Positions 23,985 to 32,067 of a DNA stretch of 42,033 bases are shown here, one piece after another (positions within the stretch are counted from its first letter, which is position 1; every line of letters starts with the position of its first letter). This stretch comes from Spirochaetales bacterium (GTDB lineage: Bacteria; Spirochaetota; Spirochaetia; SZUA-6; DRHE01): NCBI GenBank assembly GCA_030604195.1, contig JAUVWI010000028.1, forward strand, positions 1 through 42,033, read 5' to 3'. The notes beneath the pieces were generated by a model. That model saw nothing but the letters and a program-made list of their open reading frames with translations, did no database searches and was not told the origin of the DNA. The position numbers were made by a program, and so were the translations under genes.

Positions 23985-24094
23985 TAGCTCAAAAGTTTGT
24001 TATTTTAACAAGAAATATTTAAGTCCAGCGCCCGAATATATTGAGTTGGACTTCTGCCTTAAGAACTTCGGTTGCGGATGTAATCTGCGATGGG
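23979..24094 (+). repeat. Structured repeat copy 2 (116 bp)
   Basis: Preceded by GCTATG, begins CTATGATAGCTC, ends GCGATGGG. It contains hairpin TTGTT-atttt-AACAA, the pair AAGTCCA...TGGACTT around GCGCCCGAATATATTGAGT, and CTTAAGAACTTCGG then GGATGTAATCTGCG. It matches copy 3 at nearly every position over its whole length. It lies between the NusG-paralogue stop codon and the dehydratase start at 24145. It could therefore act as a leader structure for that operon, or simply be an insertion. Confidence 0.85.
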
Positions 24095-24144
24095 ATAAAA
24101 GGAAAATAATAATCAAGAGTGGAAGTACTGGCGAAAATCAATAT

Positions 24145-25626
24145 ATGGGCAACGGAAAATCAAAGAATAGAATATATATAATCGGCGCCGGTTTAACCGG
24201 TTTAACTATTGCCAGGGAGATAGAGGCCAAGGGTATTTTCGGCACGGTGGTGGCCTTTTTGGATGATGACCCGGCAAAAATCGGCACCAGGCTTAACGAT
24301 ATTCCCGTTTTAGGTCCTTTAGAGGATGTGATGGACCTGCTTAAAAGCACACCGGCAAATGAGGCAATTATCGCTATGCCCTCTGCCACCTGTGAACAGC
24401 TGCGGCGGGTTTATAACACTCTGAAAAAGGCGGAGTTTTCCCGTATCAGAATTTTGCCCGGGATTCCCCAGATCCTCGATGATCAGCCCCACTTGATCCA
24501 GGCGCGGGAAATAGACCCGGAAGACCTCTTAACCCGGAAGGCGGTTAAGATAAACCTTAAAGAGAGCCTCTGTTATGTGCGGGGAAAGCGGGTTTTAGTA
24601 ACCGGCGCCGGCGGCTCCATAGGCAGTGAGCTCTGCCGGCAGCTTCTCTCCGGCGGCGCTGAGCGCCTTTATCTATTCGGCCACGGCGAGAACAGTATCT
24701 ACGAGATAACCAGGGAGCTGCGCTTATTGCAGGAAGAAGGGGTGGGGGAAAAGGTGGATGTTGTACCGGTTATCGGCGAGCTGCAGGACCGGGATTTCAT
24801 GCTCTATATATTAAAGCGCTTGCAGGCCCAGGTGGTTTTTCATGCTGCAGCCCATAAACATGTGCCCATGCTGGAGGCCAATTCCGTAGAAGCGGTGAAG
24901 AACAATGTCTTCGGCACCTGGAATGTTGTTGAAGCTTCTATTGAGGCGGGGGTATCCCGCTTTGTCTTTATCTCCACAGATAAAGCGGTTAACCCAAGTA
25001 GTGTCTATGGCGCATCCAAGCTTTTAGCTGAAGAAATTGTTCTACAAGCGGGAAAAACCGGCGCCCAATACCTGGTTGTGCGTTTCGGCAATGTGCTTGG
25101 TTCGCGGGGAAGTATAGTGCCCCTGTTCAGGCGGCAGATACTGAAAGGCGGACCCGTTACCCTGACCCATCCGGAGGCCGGCAGGTTCTTTATGACCATT
25201 CCGGAGGCGGTGAGCCTGGTGTTAAAAGCCGGGGGGGTTGGTGAAGGCGGTGAGCTTTATCTGCTTGACATGGGCAAGCCGATCAATATTAAGGAGCTGG
25301 CTGAACAGATGATCCGTTTCTACGGCTACGAACCGGAAAAGGAGATCAAAATATCCTATACCGGTCTGCGCCCCGGTGAGAAAATGGTTGAGCGTTTATG
25401 GAGCGAGGAGGATTCTCCGGAAGAAACCGCTTACACAAAGATACTGAAACTCAAAAGGGCGAGAGCCATAAACGGCCGTTTAAATTCCGTGCTGGAAAAG
25501 CTTAAGCCGATATGTTTCGCAGATCATGATAAAGACACGGTATACCGCAATCGCCGTGAATTGAGAAAAACCCTGAGACTTGTCATCCCCAGCCTGAATA
25601 TTCCGGAAGATGAACCGGAATACTGA
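24145..25626 (+). CDS. UDP-sugar 4,6-dehydratase, CapD/PglF-like
   Basis: A 493-residue soluble protein of two Rossmann parts. Residues 9-135 form the CoA/NAD-binding-like N-domain common to CapD-type enzymes (IYIIGAGLTGLTIAREI, FLDDDPAKIG). From 148 comes the extended SDR domain with TGAGGSIG at 153-160, FHAAAHKHVPMLE, ISTDKAVNPSSVYGASK (Y288, K292) and LRPGEKMVE. It probably converts UDP-GlcNAc or a similar nucleotide sugar to the 4-keto-6-deoxy form. The N-terminal membrane segments of classical CapD are absent. The open frame extends back through repeat copy 2 to 23935, but ATG 24145 starts the domain cleanly. The following DegT aminotransferase fits a 4-amino product. Confidence 0.87.
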   Translation: MGNGKSKNRIYIIGAGLTGLTIAREIEAKGIFGTVVAFLDDDPAKIGTRLNDIPVLGPLEDVMDLLKSTPANEAIIAMPSATCEQLRRVYNTLKKAEFSRIRILPGIPQILDDQPHLIQAREIDPEDLLTRKAVKINLKESLCYVRGKRVLVTGAGGSIGSELCRQLLSGGAERLYLFGHGENSIYEITRELRLLQEEGVGEKVDVVPVIGELQDRDFMLYILKRLQAQVVFHAAAHKHVPMLEANSVEAVKNNVFGTWNVVEASIEAGVSRFVFISTDKAVNPSSVYGASKLLAEEIVLQAGKTGAQYLVVRFGNVLGSRGSIVPLFRRQILKGGPVTLTHPEAGRFFMTIPEAVSLVLKAGGVGEGGELYLLDMGKPINIKELAEQMIRFYGYEPEKEIKISYTGLRPGEKMVERLWSEEDSPEETAYTKILKLKRARAINGRLNSVLEKLKPICFADHDKDTVYRNRRELRKTLRLVIPSLNIPEDEPEY

Positions 25627-26809
25627 TTTTATTCCCTTTGCCCGGCCGGCCATAGGCAGAGAAGAAGAGAGAGCGGTAATCTCGGTTCTGCGCAGCGGCT
25701 GGCTAACTACCGGCAGGGAAGCTAAGAAATTCGAAGAAGAGTTTGGAGCGTATGTCGGCGCCAACTACACTTTAGCAGTCAGCTCGGCTACGGCAGGACT
25801 GCACTTAAGCCTGGAGGCTTTGGGAGTAAAAGCAAATAGTCTGGTTGTTACCACCCCCTATACCTTTGCGGCCAGCGCTGAGGTCATTCGCTATCTGGGC
25901 GCTTATCCTTTTTTTGTAGATATCGAAGAAGATAGTTTCAATCTATCACCTGAGAATTTAGAAAAGGCTTTAGCCCAACAGGGAGACAAAGTTTCAGCAA
26001 TCCTTCCGGTTCATATAGCGGGGTTGCCCTGTTCCATGGCTGAGATCCTGGAGCATGCAGGTAATTATAAGCTGCCTGTTGTGGAGGATGGAGCCCACAT
26101 GCAGCCGGCTAAATGTGCTGAGATGGACGGTTCCTATACAGGCGCCCTGGAAGGTACACGGGTATATTCCTTTTACTGCACAAAAACTATTACCACTGGT
26201 GAGGGGGGTATGGTGGCAACCGACCTGCAAGAGGTGGCGGAGCGTATCAGACTGATGCGCCTTCACGGAATAGACCGGGATGTTTGGGACCGCTACACCT
26301 CAAAAAAACCTTCCTGGTACTATCAGGTGGAAGAAGCGGGTTTCAAATACAACCTGACTGATCTGGCCGCGGCCATAGGGCGGGTGCAGTTAAGAAAGGC
26401 CGCGGGGTTCCTGAAAGCCCGGAAGAGGATTGCCGGGAGGTATCTGGCGGCCTTCTCGGCGCTGGATTTTTTGAAGATGCCGCAGAATAGTGAAGCACAT
26501 AGCTGGCATCTCTTCTTGCTTCGCATTGCTGAAGATCGCCTGTCAATTGGCAGGGATGCCTTTGTAAATGAGCTGCAGGAAAGGGGTATCGGCGTATCCG
26601 TGCACTTCATTCCTCTGCATATTATGCCCTATTATAAACGAAGGTACGGCTACCGGGAAAATGATTTTCCAACTGCTTTTAATAACTTCCGCACAAGTTT
26701 GAGCCTGCCCATCTATCCCGGGCTTATTGATGAAGAGGTGGAAAGGGTAATTGAAGCAGTTAAGGATATAGGATCAAAGTATTATCAGAGGAGGAGTTAT
26801 GGCGCTTAA
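25610..26809 (+). CDS. DegT/DnrJ/EryC1 aminotransferase
   Basis: A 399-residue PLP enzyme. PLP-phosphate and ring contacts are seen at SSATAGLHL (58-66) and ED (159-160). The Schiff-base Lys is K192 in YCTKTITTGEGG. The C-terminal small domain begins near 290. It would transfer an amino group to C4 of the keto sugar made by the preceding dehydratase, giving a 4-amino-4,6-dideoxy sugar as in bacillosamine-type pathways. ATG 25610 overlaps the dehydratase gene by 17 nt, and the next gene overlaps its 3' end by 11 nt, so the operon is tight. Length is normal and all key residues are present. Confidence 0.9.
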   Translation: MNRNTDFIPFARPAIGREEERAVISVLRSGWLTTGREAKKFEEEFGAYVGANYTLAVSSATAGLHLSLEALGVKANSLVVTTPYTFAASAEVIRYLGAYPFFVDIEEDSFNLSPENLEKALAQQGDKVSAILPVHIAGLPCSMAEILEHAGNYKLPVVEDGAHMQPAKCAEMDGSYTGALEGTRVYSFYCTKTITTGEGGMVATDLQEVAERIRLMRLHGIDRDVWDRYTSKKPSWYYQVEEAGFKYNLTDLAAAIGRVQLRKAAGFLKARKRIAGRYLAAFSALDFLKMPQNSEAHSWHLFLLRIAEDRLSIGRDAFVNELQERGIGVSVHFIPLHIMPYYKRRYGYRENDFPTAFNNFRTSLSLPIYPGLIDEEVERVIEAVKDIGSKYYQRRSYGA

Positions 26810-28289
26810 ATTCGGGACCAGCGGGGTCAGGGGTCTGGTAACGGAAATGACCGATCTTGAATGTGCGCTCTACACCAGGGCATTTATTCTCTATCTTAAA
26901 AATGGGGGTTATGCGGCTGCTGTCACCCTGGCCGGTGATTTTCGCAGCTCCACTCCCAGGATTCTAAAGGCGGTGGCCTTTGCCATAGAAGATGAAGGGC
27001 TGGCTGTTGATTTCTGCGGTTTCATACCCACCCCGGCTTTAGCCGCCTACTCTATGGAAAGAGCAGAAGCCGGTATAATGGTTACCGGGAGCCATATTCC
27101 TGATGACCGCAACGGAATCAAATTCTATATGCCTCAAGGAGAGGTGCTTAAAAGAGATGAGCAGGAGATTTCCGGTTTCTATGGCCGGTTAAAAGACGGG
27201 CTAAAAAGCGGGCTAAAAGACAAAACCGCGGCGGCAGTCTTTAATAGTGAGGGCTATCTTAAGGAAGAGTTTATTCCACGGCTGGGAGAAGCCAATGTCC
27301 GGGCTGAAGAGAGCTATAAGGAGCGTTATCTCAAGTACTTTAAGCAGGGCGCTCTTGCAGGCTTAAAGCTGGTGGTATATGAGCATTCATCGGTTGCCAG
27401 GGATATACTGCCCGGGATTTTAGCAAGCCTGGGTGCGGAGGTAATCCGGGTTGGACGCTCAGAGAGCTTTGTTCCGGTCGATACGGAGGCGGTGGAGGAA
27501 CCAGAGCGCCTGGCAAAGTGGGTTGCGGATTATAATGCCGATGCATTACTCACCGCGGATGGGGATGGCGACCGGCCGTTATTGGTAGATGAGAGCGGCA
27601 GGGTAGTGCGCGGCGATATTCTTGGTATACTGGTTGCCGAATATTTGAGAGCGGATTCCATTTCCACACCGGTAAGCTCCAACACCGCTCTGGAAAAAAG
27701 CGGCGGTTTTGATTTTATAGAACGCACTAAAATCGGTTCCCCCCACGTTATCGCCTCAATGCTAAAAGCTGCCGGGAGTGGTTATAAGCGGGTGGTGGGC
27801 TATGAGGCAAATGGCGGTTTTTTAACGGCCAGCCATATGGTAAGTCCCAAAACCGGGGCTGAGCTGAAAGCCCTGCCCACCAGGGATGCGGCTCTGCCCC
27901 TGATAGCAGCCCTGCTTCTGGCAAAAGAGCGCGGCGCCAGGCTATCTGAACTGATTGCCGGTCTGCCCCCCCGTTTTACCTGCAGCGGTATAATCCGGAA
28001 CTTTCCCTCTGAGGTAGGCAGAGTTGTGGTGGGCAGGTTCGAGAGAGAGGGCCGGAAGCACGCGGATAAATATTTCGCTGCTGTTTTCGGCGCAGCTGTG
28101 TACCTTGATCTCACTGATGGCGCCAGGATAACCTTTGCCGGCGAAAACATTGTACATCTGCGTCCCTCGGGGAATGCGCCGGAGTTTCGCTGTTACACGG
28201 AATCTTCAACCGAAGAGGAGGCAGTGGCAAATAACCGAAAAGCTATTGAGATAATCCGTACTGTTTTAAGAGAGGATGCGGAAGAATAA
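26799..28289 (+). CDS. Phosphomannomutase/phosphoglucomutase
   Basis: A 496-residue alpha-D-phosphohexomutase. The phosphoserine is S98 in TGSHIPDDRNGIKFY. The metal loop is DGDGDRP (Asp 254, 256, 258). The sugar-binding segment is GYEANGGFL, and the C-terminal phosphate loop LRPSGNAPEFR. It interconverts hexose 6- and 1-phosphates. With mannose-6-phosphate isomerase next door, mannose-1-phosphate for GDP-mannose is the likely product. AGGAGGAG lies close before ATG 26799, which overlaps the aminotransferase 3' end. The stop shares its last A with the manA ATG (TAATG), so translation is coupled. Confidence 0.9.
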   Translation: MALKFGTSGVRGLVTEMTDLECALYTRAFILYLKNGGYAAAVTLAGDFRSSTPRILKAVAFAIEDEGLAVDFCGFIPTPALAAYSMERAEAGIMVTGSHIPDDRNGIKFYMPQGEVLKRDEQEISGFYGRLKDGLKSGLKDKTAAAVFNSEGYLKEEFIPRLGEANVRAEESYKERYLKYFKQGALAGLKLVVYEHSSVARDILPGILASLGAEVIRVGRSESFVPVDTEAVEEPERLAKWVADYNADALLTADGDGDRPLLVDESGRVVRGDILGILVAEYLRADSISTPVSSNTALEKSGGFDFIERTKIGSPHVIASMLKAAGSGYKRVVGYEANGGFLTASHMVSPKTGAELKALPTRDAALPLIAALLLAKERGARLSELIAGLPPRFTCSGIIRNFPSEVGRVVVGRFEREGRKHADKYFAAVFGAAVYLDLTDGARITFAGENIVHLRPSGNAPEFRCYTESSTEEEAVANNRKAIEIIRTVLREDAEE

Positions 28290-29506
28290 TGCAGATCGCT
28301 AAATTGAAAAACAGTATACAGGAGTATGCCTGGGGTTCTTATACCGCTATACCAGAGCTTCTGGGTGAACCCTCTCCGGCTGAAACCCCCCAGGCGGAGC
28401 TCTGGATGGGGGCCCACCCCAAAGCGCCGTCCGAGGTGATCATGGGTAAGAGGAAGATTCCCCTGCCTGAACTTATAAAAAAAGATCCTGCTGCAATTCT
28501 CGGCAGCAAGACGGCTGAAAAATTTAACGGCTCGCTGCCATTCCTCTTTAAGGTCTTAGCCATGGCAGAGCCCCTTTCCATTCAGGCCCACCCCAACCTG
28601 GCCCAGGCCAGCGAGGGGTTTGCCCGGGAGAATGAGCAAAATATCCCTGTTGATGGTTTTAAGCGCAACTACCGGGATGCAAATCACAAGCCGGAGATAC
28701 TCTGCGCTCTAACCACCTGCTGGGCGCTTAAGGGTTTCCGTCCGATTGAGCAGATTGTCAGTATAATGACTCCTCTGAATATTATCGGGGTAGCGCCGCT
28801 AGTTGACGCTCTGGATAAAAATCCCGATGAGCAGGGGCTGCGCCGTTTTTTTTCCTCCCTTTTGACCCTTGATCCGGAGAGCAAGAGAGTGGCTGTGGCT
28901 GAGGTTATATCACATATTCAGCAGAAAATGGGTGATACTGAAGGGGCCGGTGATGTTTGCCGGCGCTGGATTGTTAAGCTTAATGAGAGATATCCCGGAG
29001 ATATCGGGGTATTGGGTCCCCTCTTTTTGAATCTGGTTGAGGTTAAGCCGGGTGAAGCGCTCTTTTTGCAGGCGGGCCAGCTTCATGGTTATCTAAAGGG
29101 TGTGGGTATTGAGCTTATGGCCAACTCGGATAATGTGCTCCGGGGGGGATTGACTCCCAAACATATAGATGTGGAAGAGCTCTTATCCATACTGGATTTC
29201 AAGGGGGAGGAAGCGGAAAAGGTCCAGGTTGAAAGCTCAGCCGCAGGCGAGGAGTTCTACCTTACACCGGCAGCGGAGTTCAGGTTGTCACGAATTTCTG
29301 TTGAGGAAGGGCGGGAGTATTTGAGCAGCCGGGAAAGGAGCATTGAGATTATCATCTGTACCCGGGGCGCCGCTTCAATTTGGGATATGTCAACTGTGGC
29401 CGAATTTCCGGTAAAAAAAGGAGATTCATTTATTATTCCCGCTTCGGTTGAAGAGTACCGCATTGCAGGCAGCGCGCACCTGTATAAAGCGGCAGTGCCT
29501 GTTTAA
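28289..29506 (+). CDS. manA: Mannose-6-phosphate isomerase, class I
   Basis: A 405-residue zinc isomerase of the class I (PMI/ManA) type: KNSIQEYAWGSYTAI at the N-terminus, Q99 and H101 in SIQAHPN, E136 in HKPEIL, and a distal His in GQLHGYLKG, which together form the zinc site. Also GIELMANSDNVLRGGLTPKH, a strong family signature. It converts fructose-6-phosphate to mannose-6-phosphate for the mutase encoded just upstream. ATG 28289 overlaps the mutase stop codon. An intrinsic terminator at 29567-29595 closes the operon. Confidence 0.94.
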   Translation: MQIAKLKNSIQEYAWGSYTAIPELLGEPSPAETPQAELWMGAHPKAPSEVIMGKRKIPLPELIKKDPAAILGSKTAEKFNGSLPFLFKVLAMAEPLSIQAHPNLAQASEGFARENEQNIPVDGFKRNYRDANHKPEILCALTTCWALKGFRPIEQIVSIMTPLNIIGVAPLVDALDKNPDEQGLRRFFSSLLTLDPESKRVAVAEVISHIQQKMGDTEGAGDVCRRWIVKLNERYPGDIGVLGPLFLNLVEVKPGEALFLQAGQLHGYLKGVGIELMANSDNVLRGGLTPKHIDVEELLSILDFKGEEAEKVQVESSAAGEEFYLTPAAEFRLSRISVEEGREYLSSRERSIEIIICTRGAASIWDMSTVAEFPVKKGDSFIIPASVEEYRIAGSAHLYKAAVPV

Positions 29507-29566
29507 CGTTTACGGGGTTTGCGAGGTTTCCGAGGTTCGCGAGTCAGCGAGTTCGCGGGAAAGAGC

Positions 29567-29595
29567 AGCGGGCGGTTTAATTACCCGCCGCTTTT
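29567..29595 (+). terminator. Intrinsic terminator after manA
   Basis: AGCGG-g-CGG pairs with CCG-CCGCT (29585-29592) around a 9-nt loop, with one bulged G, followed by TTTT. It lies between convergent manA and the DUF5320 gene and may serve both strands, though the T run favours the plus strand. The 50 nt before it carry short imperfect GAGGTTTGCGAGGTTTCC-type reiterations of no clear meaning. Confidence 0.65.
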
Positions 29596-29604
29596 CCCTG
29601 CAGG

Positions 29605-29991
29605 CTATTCCTGATCCTTGTGCTCTTCGATTTCAGATATCCTCTGTTGAGTTGCCTTAATGCCATCCTCCATATATTTTAGCTGCTCCCGCAGAGCCTG
29701 GACCTCGTCCTGGGGCGAAATCTGCGGGGCGGCGTAGGGTGGAGGAGCTTGAAAGGCCATATCTCTTTGCCAGCCGTAAAGGCCGGTGGCATAGTACCTG
29801 TTCCTGTAACCCCTGCCTCCACCGCGGCCCACACCATAGGCGGGAAAACCGGCTGCCTGGCCAGGCCCAGGAATCCCTCTGCCTACTCCAAAATTTGCAT
29901 AGCCGGGTATTGAATATCCGGCACAGAAACCGGCAGCCCTGCCGGTCATTGGTCCATATCCTGAAGGACCTGTTCGATCACCTCTTGGCAT
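29605..29991 (-). CDS. DUF5320-like small protein
   Basis: A 128-residue protein. The N-terminal motif MPRGDRTGPSGYGPMTGRAA, then a Gly/Tyr/Arg-rich low-complexity middle (GVGRGGGRGYRNRYY), and a C-terminal coiled coil (about 93-128, EVQALREQLKYMEDGIKATQ). This is the layout of DUF5320 proteins, small companions of Mrp/MinD and NifX-like metal-cluster genes. Function is unknown; the coiled coil suggests oligomerisation or binding. AGGAGG lies 8 nt before ATG 29991. It is the second gene after the DUF134 regulator, 27 nt downstream. Confidence 0.75.
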   Translation of the reverse strand: MPRGDRTGPSGYGPMTGRAAGFCAGYSIPGYANFGVGRGIPGPGQAAGFPAYGVGRGGGRGYRNRYYATGLYGWQRDMAFQAPPPYAAPQISPQDEVQALREQLKYMEDGIKATQQRISEIEEHKDQE

Positions 29992-30018
29992 AATTTGCCT
30001 CCTCTATTAGTTTTTTCA

Positions 30019-30603
30019 TTAGCCCTGAGATCTTCCCTGTCGTTTGCCGCCGCCTCTGCCGCGGCCCTGCGCTCCGCCCTTCCCTGGGCCACGGTCACCA
30101 CCGGGGCCGTCGCGCCGACCACCGCGCCGGCCTCTGCCAGGACCACCACCAGGACCCCCACCCTGGGGAGCCGGACTCCATCCCGCCTGTCTGGCCAGGT
30201 CCAGGAATTCTTTACTGCCGCACTGGGGGCATAGCGTTTCATTTTGCATAAGGGCGGTTCCCAGATTCGCTTCCCAGGTGTGGCGGCACTCTGAACAGTA
30301 GTAGCGGTTGGCGCTCAAATTGTAGCTCCCGCCTTCAATCCTGATAGCCTTTGCCAGGGTCAGGGCCTCGGCGATCTTTTTATGCGCGCTTTCCACAATC
30401 CTGGCGCAGGTCGGCCGCGAAACCGCCATCATCCCTGCCGCTTCTTCCTGGTCGTGGCCCTCATAATCCACCAGCCTGATGGCTTCATATTCATCCAGGC
30501 TTAAGGTAACCTGTTGCAGATGGAACAAGGGTATGCCCTGGGGTTTAAAGTATACAGCCATGGGCGGATACTTTACGGTTCTGCTTTTCTTCGGCTTGGA
30601 CAC
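30019..30603 (-). CDS. DUF134 family DNA-binding regulator (second copy)
   Basis: A 194-residue protein. After a basic N-terminus comes the DUF134 helix-turn-helix (LSLDEYEAIRLVDYEGHDQE, then EAAGMMAVSRPTCARIVESA). A beta segment (AIRIEGGSYNL) and two Cys pairs (YYCSEC, LCPQCG) that may bind metal follow. A low-complexity Gly/Arg tail (GGGPGGGPGRGRRGGRRDG and on) takes up the last 45 residues. That tail is absent from the first DUF134 protein and resembles RGG-type nucleic acid-binding tails. The GTG start at 30603 has GGGAG 7 nt upstream. A perfect palindrome lies 15 nt before the gene, so self-repression and control of the divergent Mrp gene are likely. Confidence 0.8.
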   Translation of the reverse strand: MSKPKKSRTVKYPPMAVYFKPQGIPLFHLQQVTLSLDEYEAIRLVDYEGHDQEEAAGMMAVSRPTCARIVESAHKKIAEALTLAKAIRIEGGSYNLSANRYYCSECRHTWEANLGTALMQNETLCPQCGSKEFLDLARQAGWSPAPQGGGPGGGPGRGRRGGRRDGPGGDRGPGKGGAQGRGRGGGKRQGRSQG

Positions 30604-30617
30604 GGAAAATCTCCCAT

Positions 30618-30660
30618 AATGAGAATATTCTCATTTAAATTATAATGAACATATTCTCTT
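30618..30660. promoter_or_regulatory. Paired palindromic operators between DUF134 and Mrp genes
   Basis: AATGAGAATATTCTCATT (30618-30635) is a perfect 18-bp palindrome. An imperfect second copy, AATGAACATATTCTCTT, lies at 30644-30660. The pair sits in the divergent spacer, so one regulator could control both directions. The DUF134 protein encoded beside it is the obvious candidate; that link is inferred. Confidence 0.65.
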
Positions 30661-30720
30661 TTGTCAAGAAATTCTGTATATTTAAAGGAACTTATTATAA
30701 AACAAAGGAGCCTGATTTTA

Positions 30721-31530
30721 ATGACCCATAAAAGTCGTGAACAGGAGATGAATGAACAGGAAGAGCGGATCAAGGATAGGCTGGCCGGGATCAGGAATAT
30801 TCTTATAGTAATGAGCGGTAAAGGCGGAGTAGGCAAGAGCACGCTAGCGGTTAATCTCGCTGTGGGTCTGGCGCAGAGCGGTTTTAAAACCGGGCTTATG
30901 GATATAGACCTTCATGGCCCCAGTACCCTGAAAATGCTCGGTCTGGAGGATAAACCCATGAATTCTGAAGCCGGTTTTTTAATCCCCCTTTCCTTTAACC
31001 AGGAGCTGAAAGTTATTTCCATGGCCAGTCTTTTAGAAAACCCTGATGCTGCGGTTATCTGGCGGGGACCATTGAAAATAGGAGCTATTAAGCAATTTAT
31101 TGCCGATGTGCTCTGGGAGGATCTCGATTATTTGATAATAGATTCACCGCCGGGTACAGGCGATGAGCCCTTAACTGTTGCTCAGCTTATTCCCCGGGCG
31201 AAAAGTATTATTGTGACCACTCCTCAGCAAGTATCTATACTGGATATCAGGAAATCCATTACCTTCTGCAGGCAGACCAATATGGATGTGGTGGGAATTA
31301 TTGAGAATATGAGCGGCTTAACCTGTCCCCACTGCGGTGAGCAGATAGATCTCTTCTCTTACGGTGGCGGAGAAAAGACGGCAGAGGATATGGGTGTGCC
31401 TTTTCTAGGCAGGCTGGCAATTGATCCCAGTATTGTTGCCGCCTGTGACCAGGGAAAGCCCTTTATTTTAGATCCTGCGACTGCTGAATGCTTTAACCCG
31501 ATTGTCGAGAGGATAGTGCAGGGGACATAA
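30721..31530 (+). CDS. Mrp/NBP35-type Fe-S cluster carrier ATPase
   Basis: A 269-residue P-loop ATPase. The deviant Walker A SGKGGVGKST spans 32-41. The block DIDLHGPST is at 61-69, DSPPGTGDEP at 141-150, and the C-terminal pair C202/C205 (TCPHCG) is the usual bridging site for a [4Fe-4S] cluster at the dimer interface. ApbC/Mrp/NBP35 proteins carry and transfer Fe-S clusters. Unlike the two MinD-ferredoxin ATPases at 5307-7054, it has no ferredoxin insert. ATG 30721 is preceded by AAAGGAG 10 nt upstream; a longer frame to 30661 lacks support. It is divergent from the DUF134 gene and followed by a NifX-like gene. Confidence 0.9.
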   Translation: MTHKSREQEMNEQEERIKDRLAGIRNILIVMSGKGGVGKSTLAVNLAVGLAQSGFKTGLMDIDLHGPSTLKMLGLEDKPMNSEAGFLIPLSFNQELKVISMASLLENPDAAVIWRGPLKIGAIKQFIADVLWEDLDYLIIDSPPGTGDEPLTVAQLIPRAKSIIVTTPQQVSILDIRKSITFCRQTNMDVVGIIENMSGLTCPHCGEQIDLFSYGGGEKTAEDMGVPFLGRLAIDPSIVAACDQGKPFILDPATAECFNPIVERIVQGT

Positions 31531-31669
31531 CAGCCGGCCATTCTCTGTTTTCAGGGCGGAATAGGAAAAAACAAAATTTAAAAAGGGTATTATTCTGCCC
31601 ATTTGTAAATATTAATAGTATTATAAGAGGGACATAGTTAATAATATTCAATTGATGGAGGATCTAAAG

Positions 31670-32002
31670 GTGAAAATAGCCATACCATTAGCGGGGGGAA
31701 ATCTCTCGCAACATTTCGGTCACTGTGACCAATTCGCTTTTTTTACGGTAGAGGATCAGAAGATTCTAAAGCGCGAGCTGAAGGAACCCCCTGAGCATAT
31801 ACCGGGCAGTTTTCCGAAATGGGTAAAAGAAGAAGGCGCTTCAGTGGTGATCGCCGGGGGAATGGGAAGCAGGGCTGTGGACCTCTTCAAAGAGGCTGGA
31901 GTGGAGGTTGTAAGCGGCGCTCTCTGTGAAGAGCCACAGGTAATCGTTGAGCAGTACCTGAAGGGAGAGCTTGAAGCAACGGGAGGCGACTGCGGACATT
32001 AA
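31670..32002 (+). CDS. NifX-like protein with HFGHC motif
   Basis: A 110-residue dinitrogenase cofactor-binding-type domain: KIAIPLAGGNLSQHFGHCDQ (positions 3-22 or so), FFTVEDQKI, VVIAGGMGSRAVDLF and a His/Cys tail GGDCGH. HFGHC and the terminal Cys/His are likely metal ligands. Proteins of this kind sit next to Mrp ATPases and probably receive or scaffold a metal-sulfur cluster. The GTG at 31670 is preferred, with GGAGG 8 nt upstream. ATG 31655 and TTG 31652 overlap that site. Its end overlaps a 7-bp inverted repeat (GACTGCG/CGCAGTC, 31988-32010) that lacks a T run. Confidence 0.8.
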   Translation: MKIAIPLAGGNLSQHFGHCDQFAFFTVEDQKILKRELKEPPEHIPGSFPKWVKEEGASVVIAGGMGSRAVDLFKEAGVEVVSGALCEEPQVIVEQYLKGELEATGGDCGH

Positions 32003-32010
32003 TCGCAGTC
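31988..32010 (+). terminator. Hairpin at the end of the NifX-like gene
   Basis: GACTGCG (31988-31994) and CGCAGTC (32004-32010) pair perfectly around a 9-nt loop that contains most of the stop codon region. There is no T run, so it may protect the mRNA end or be a factor-dependent stop rather than an intrinsic terminator. Confidence 0.35.
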
Positions 32011-32067
32011 ATACCCATACTTGGGCTTAAAACAGGCCGCATATTGACCTGTCAATAGCTATCTATG

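Noticed and set aside
23979..24094. Integron attC site or tRNA-like gene
   Set aside because: No attC core sites (RYYYAAC/GTTRRRY) at the ends and no cloverleaf. The pairings differ from both.
23935..24144. Extended N-terminus of the CapD-type protein
   Set aside because: The frame is open but runs through structured repeat copy 2 and reads as low-quality sequence. The Rossmann domain starts cleanly at ATG 24145.
29515..29566. Short GAGGTTTGCGAGG-like reiterations after manA
   Set aside because: Imperfect, few units, no recognised repeat family. Probably drift in a spacer before the terminator.
30044..30301. Plus-strand Pro-rich ORF
   Set aside because: It is the reverse reading of the Gly/Arg tail of the second DUF134 gene, with no start context of its own.
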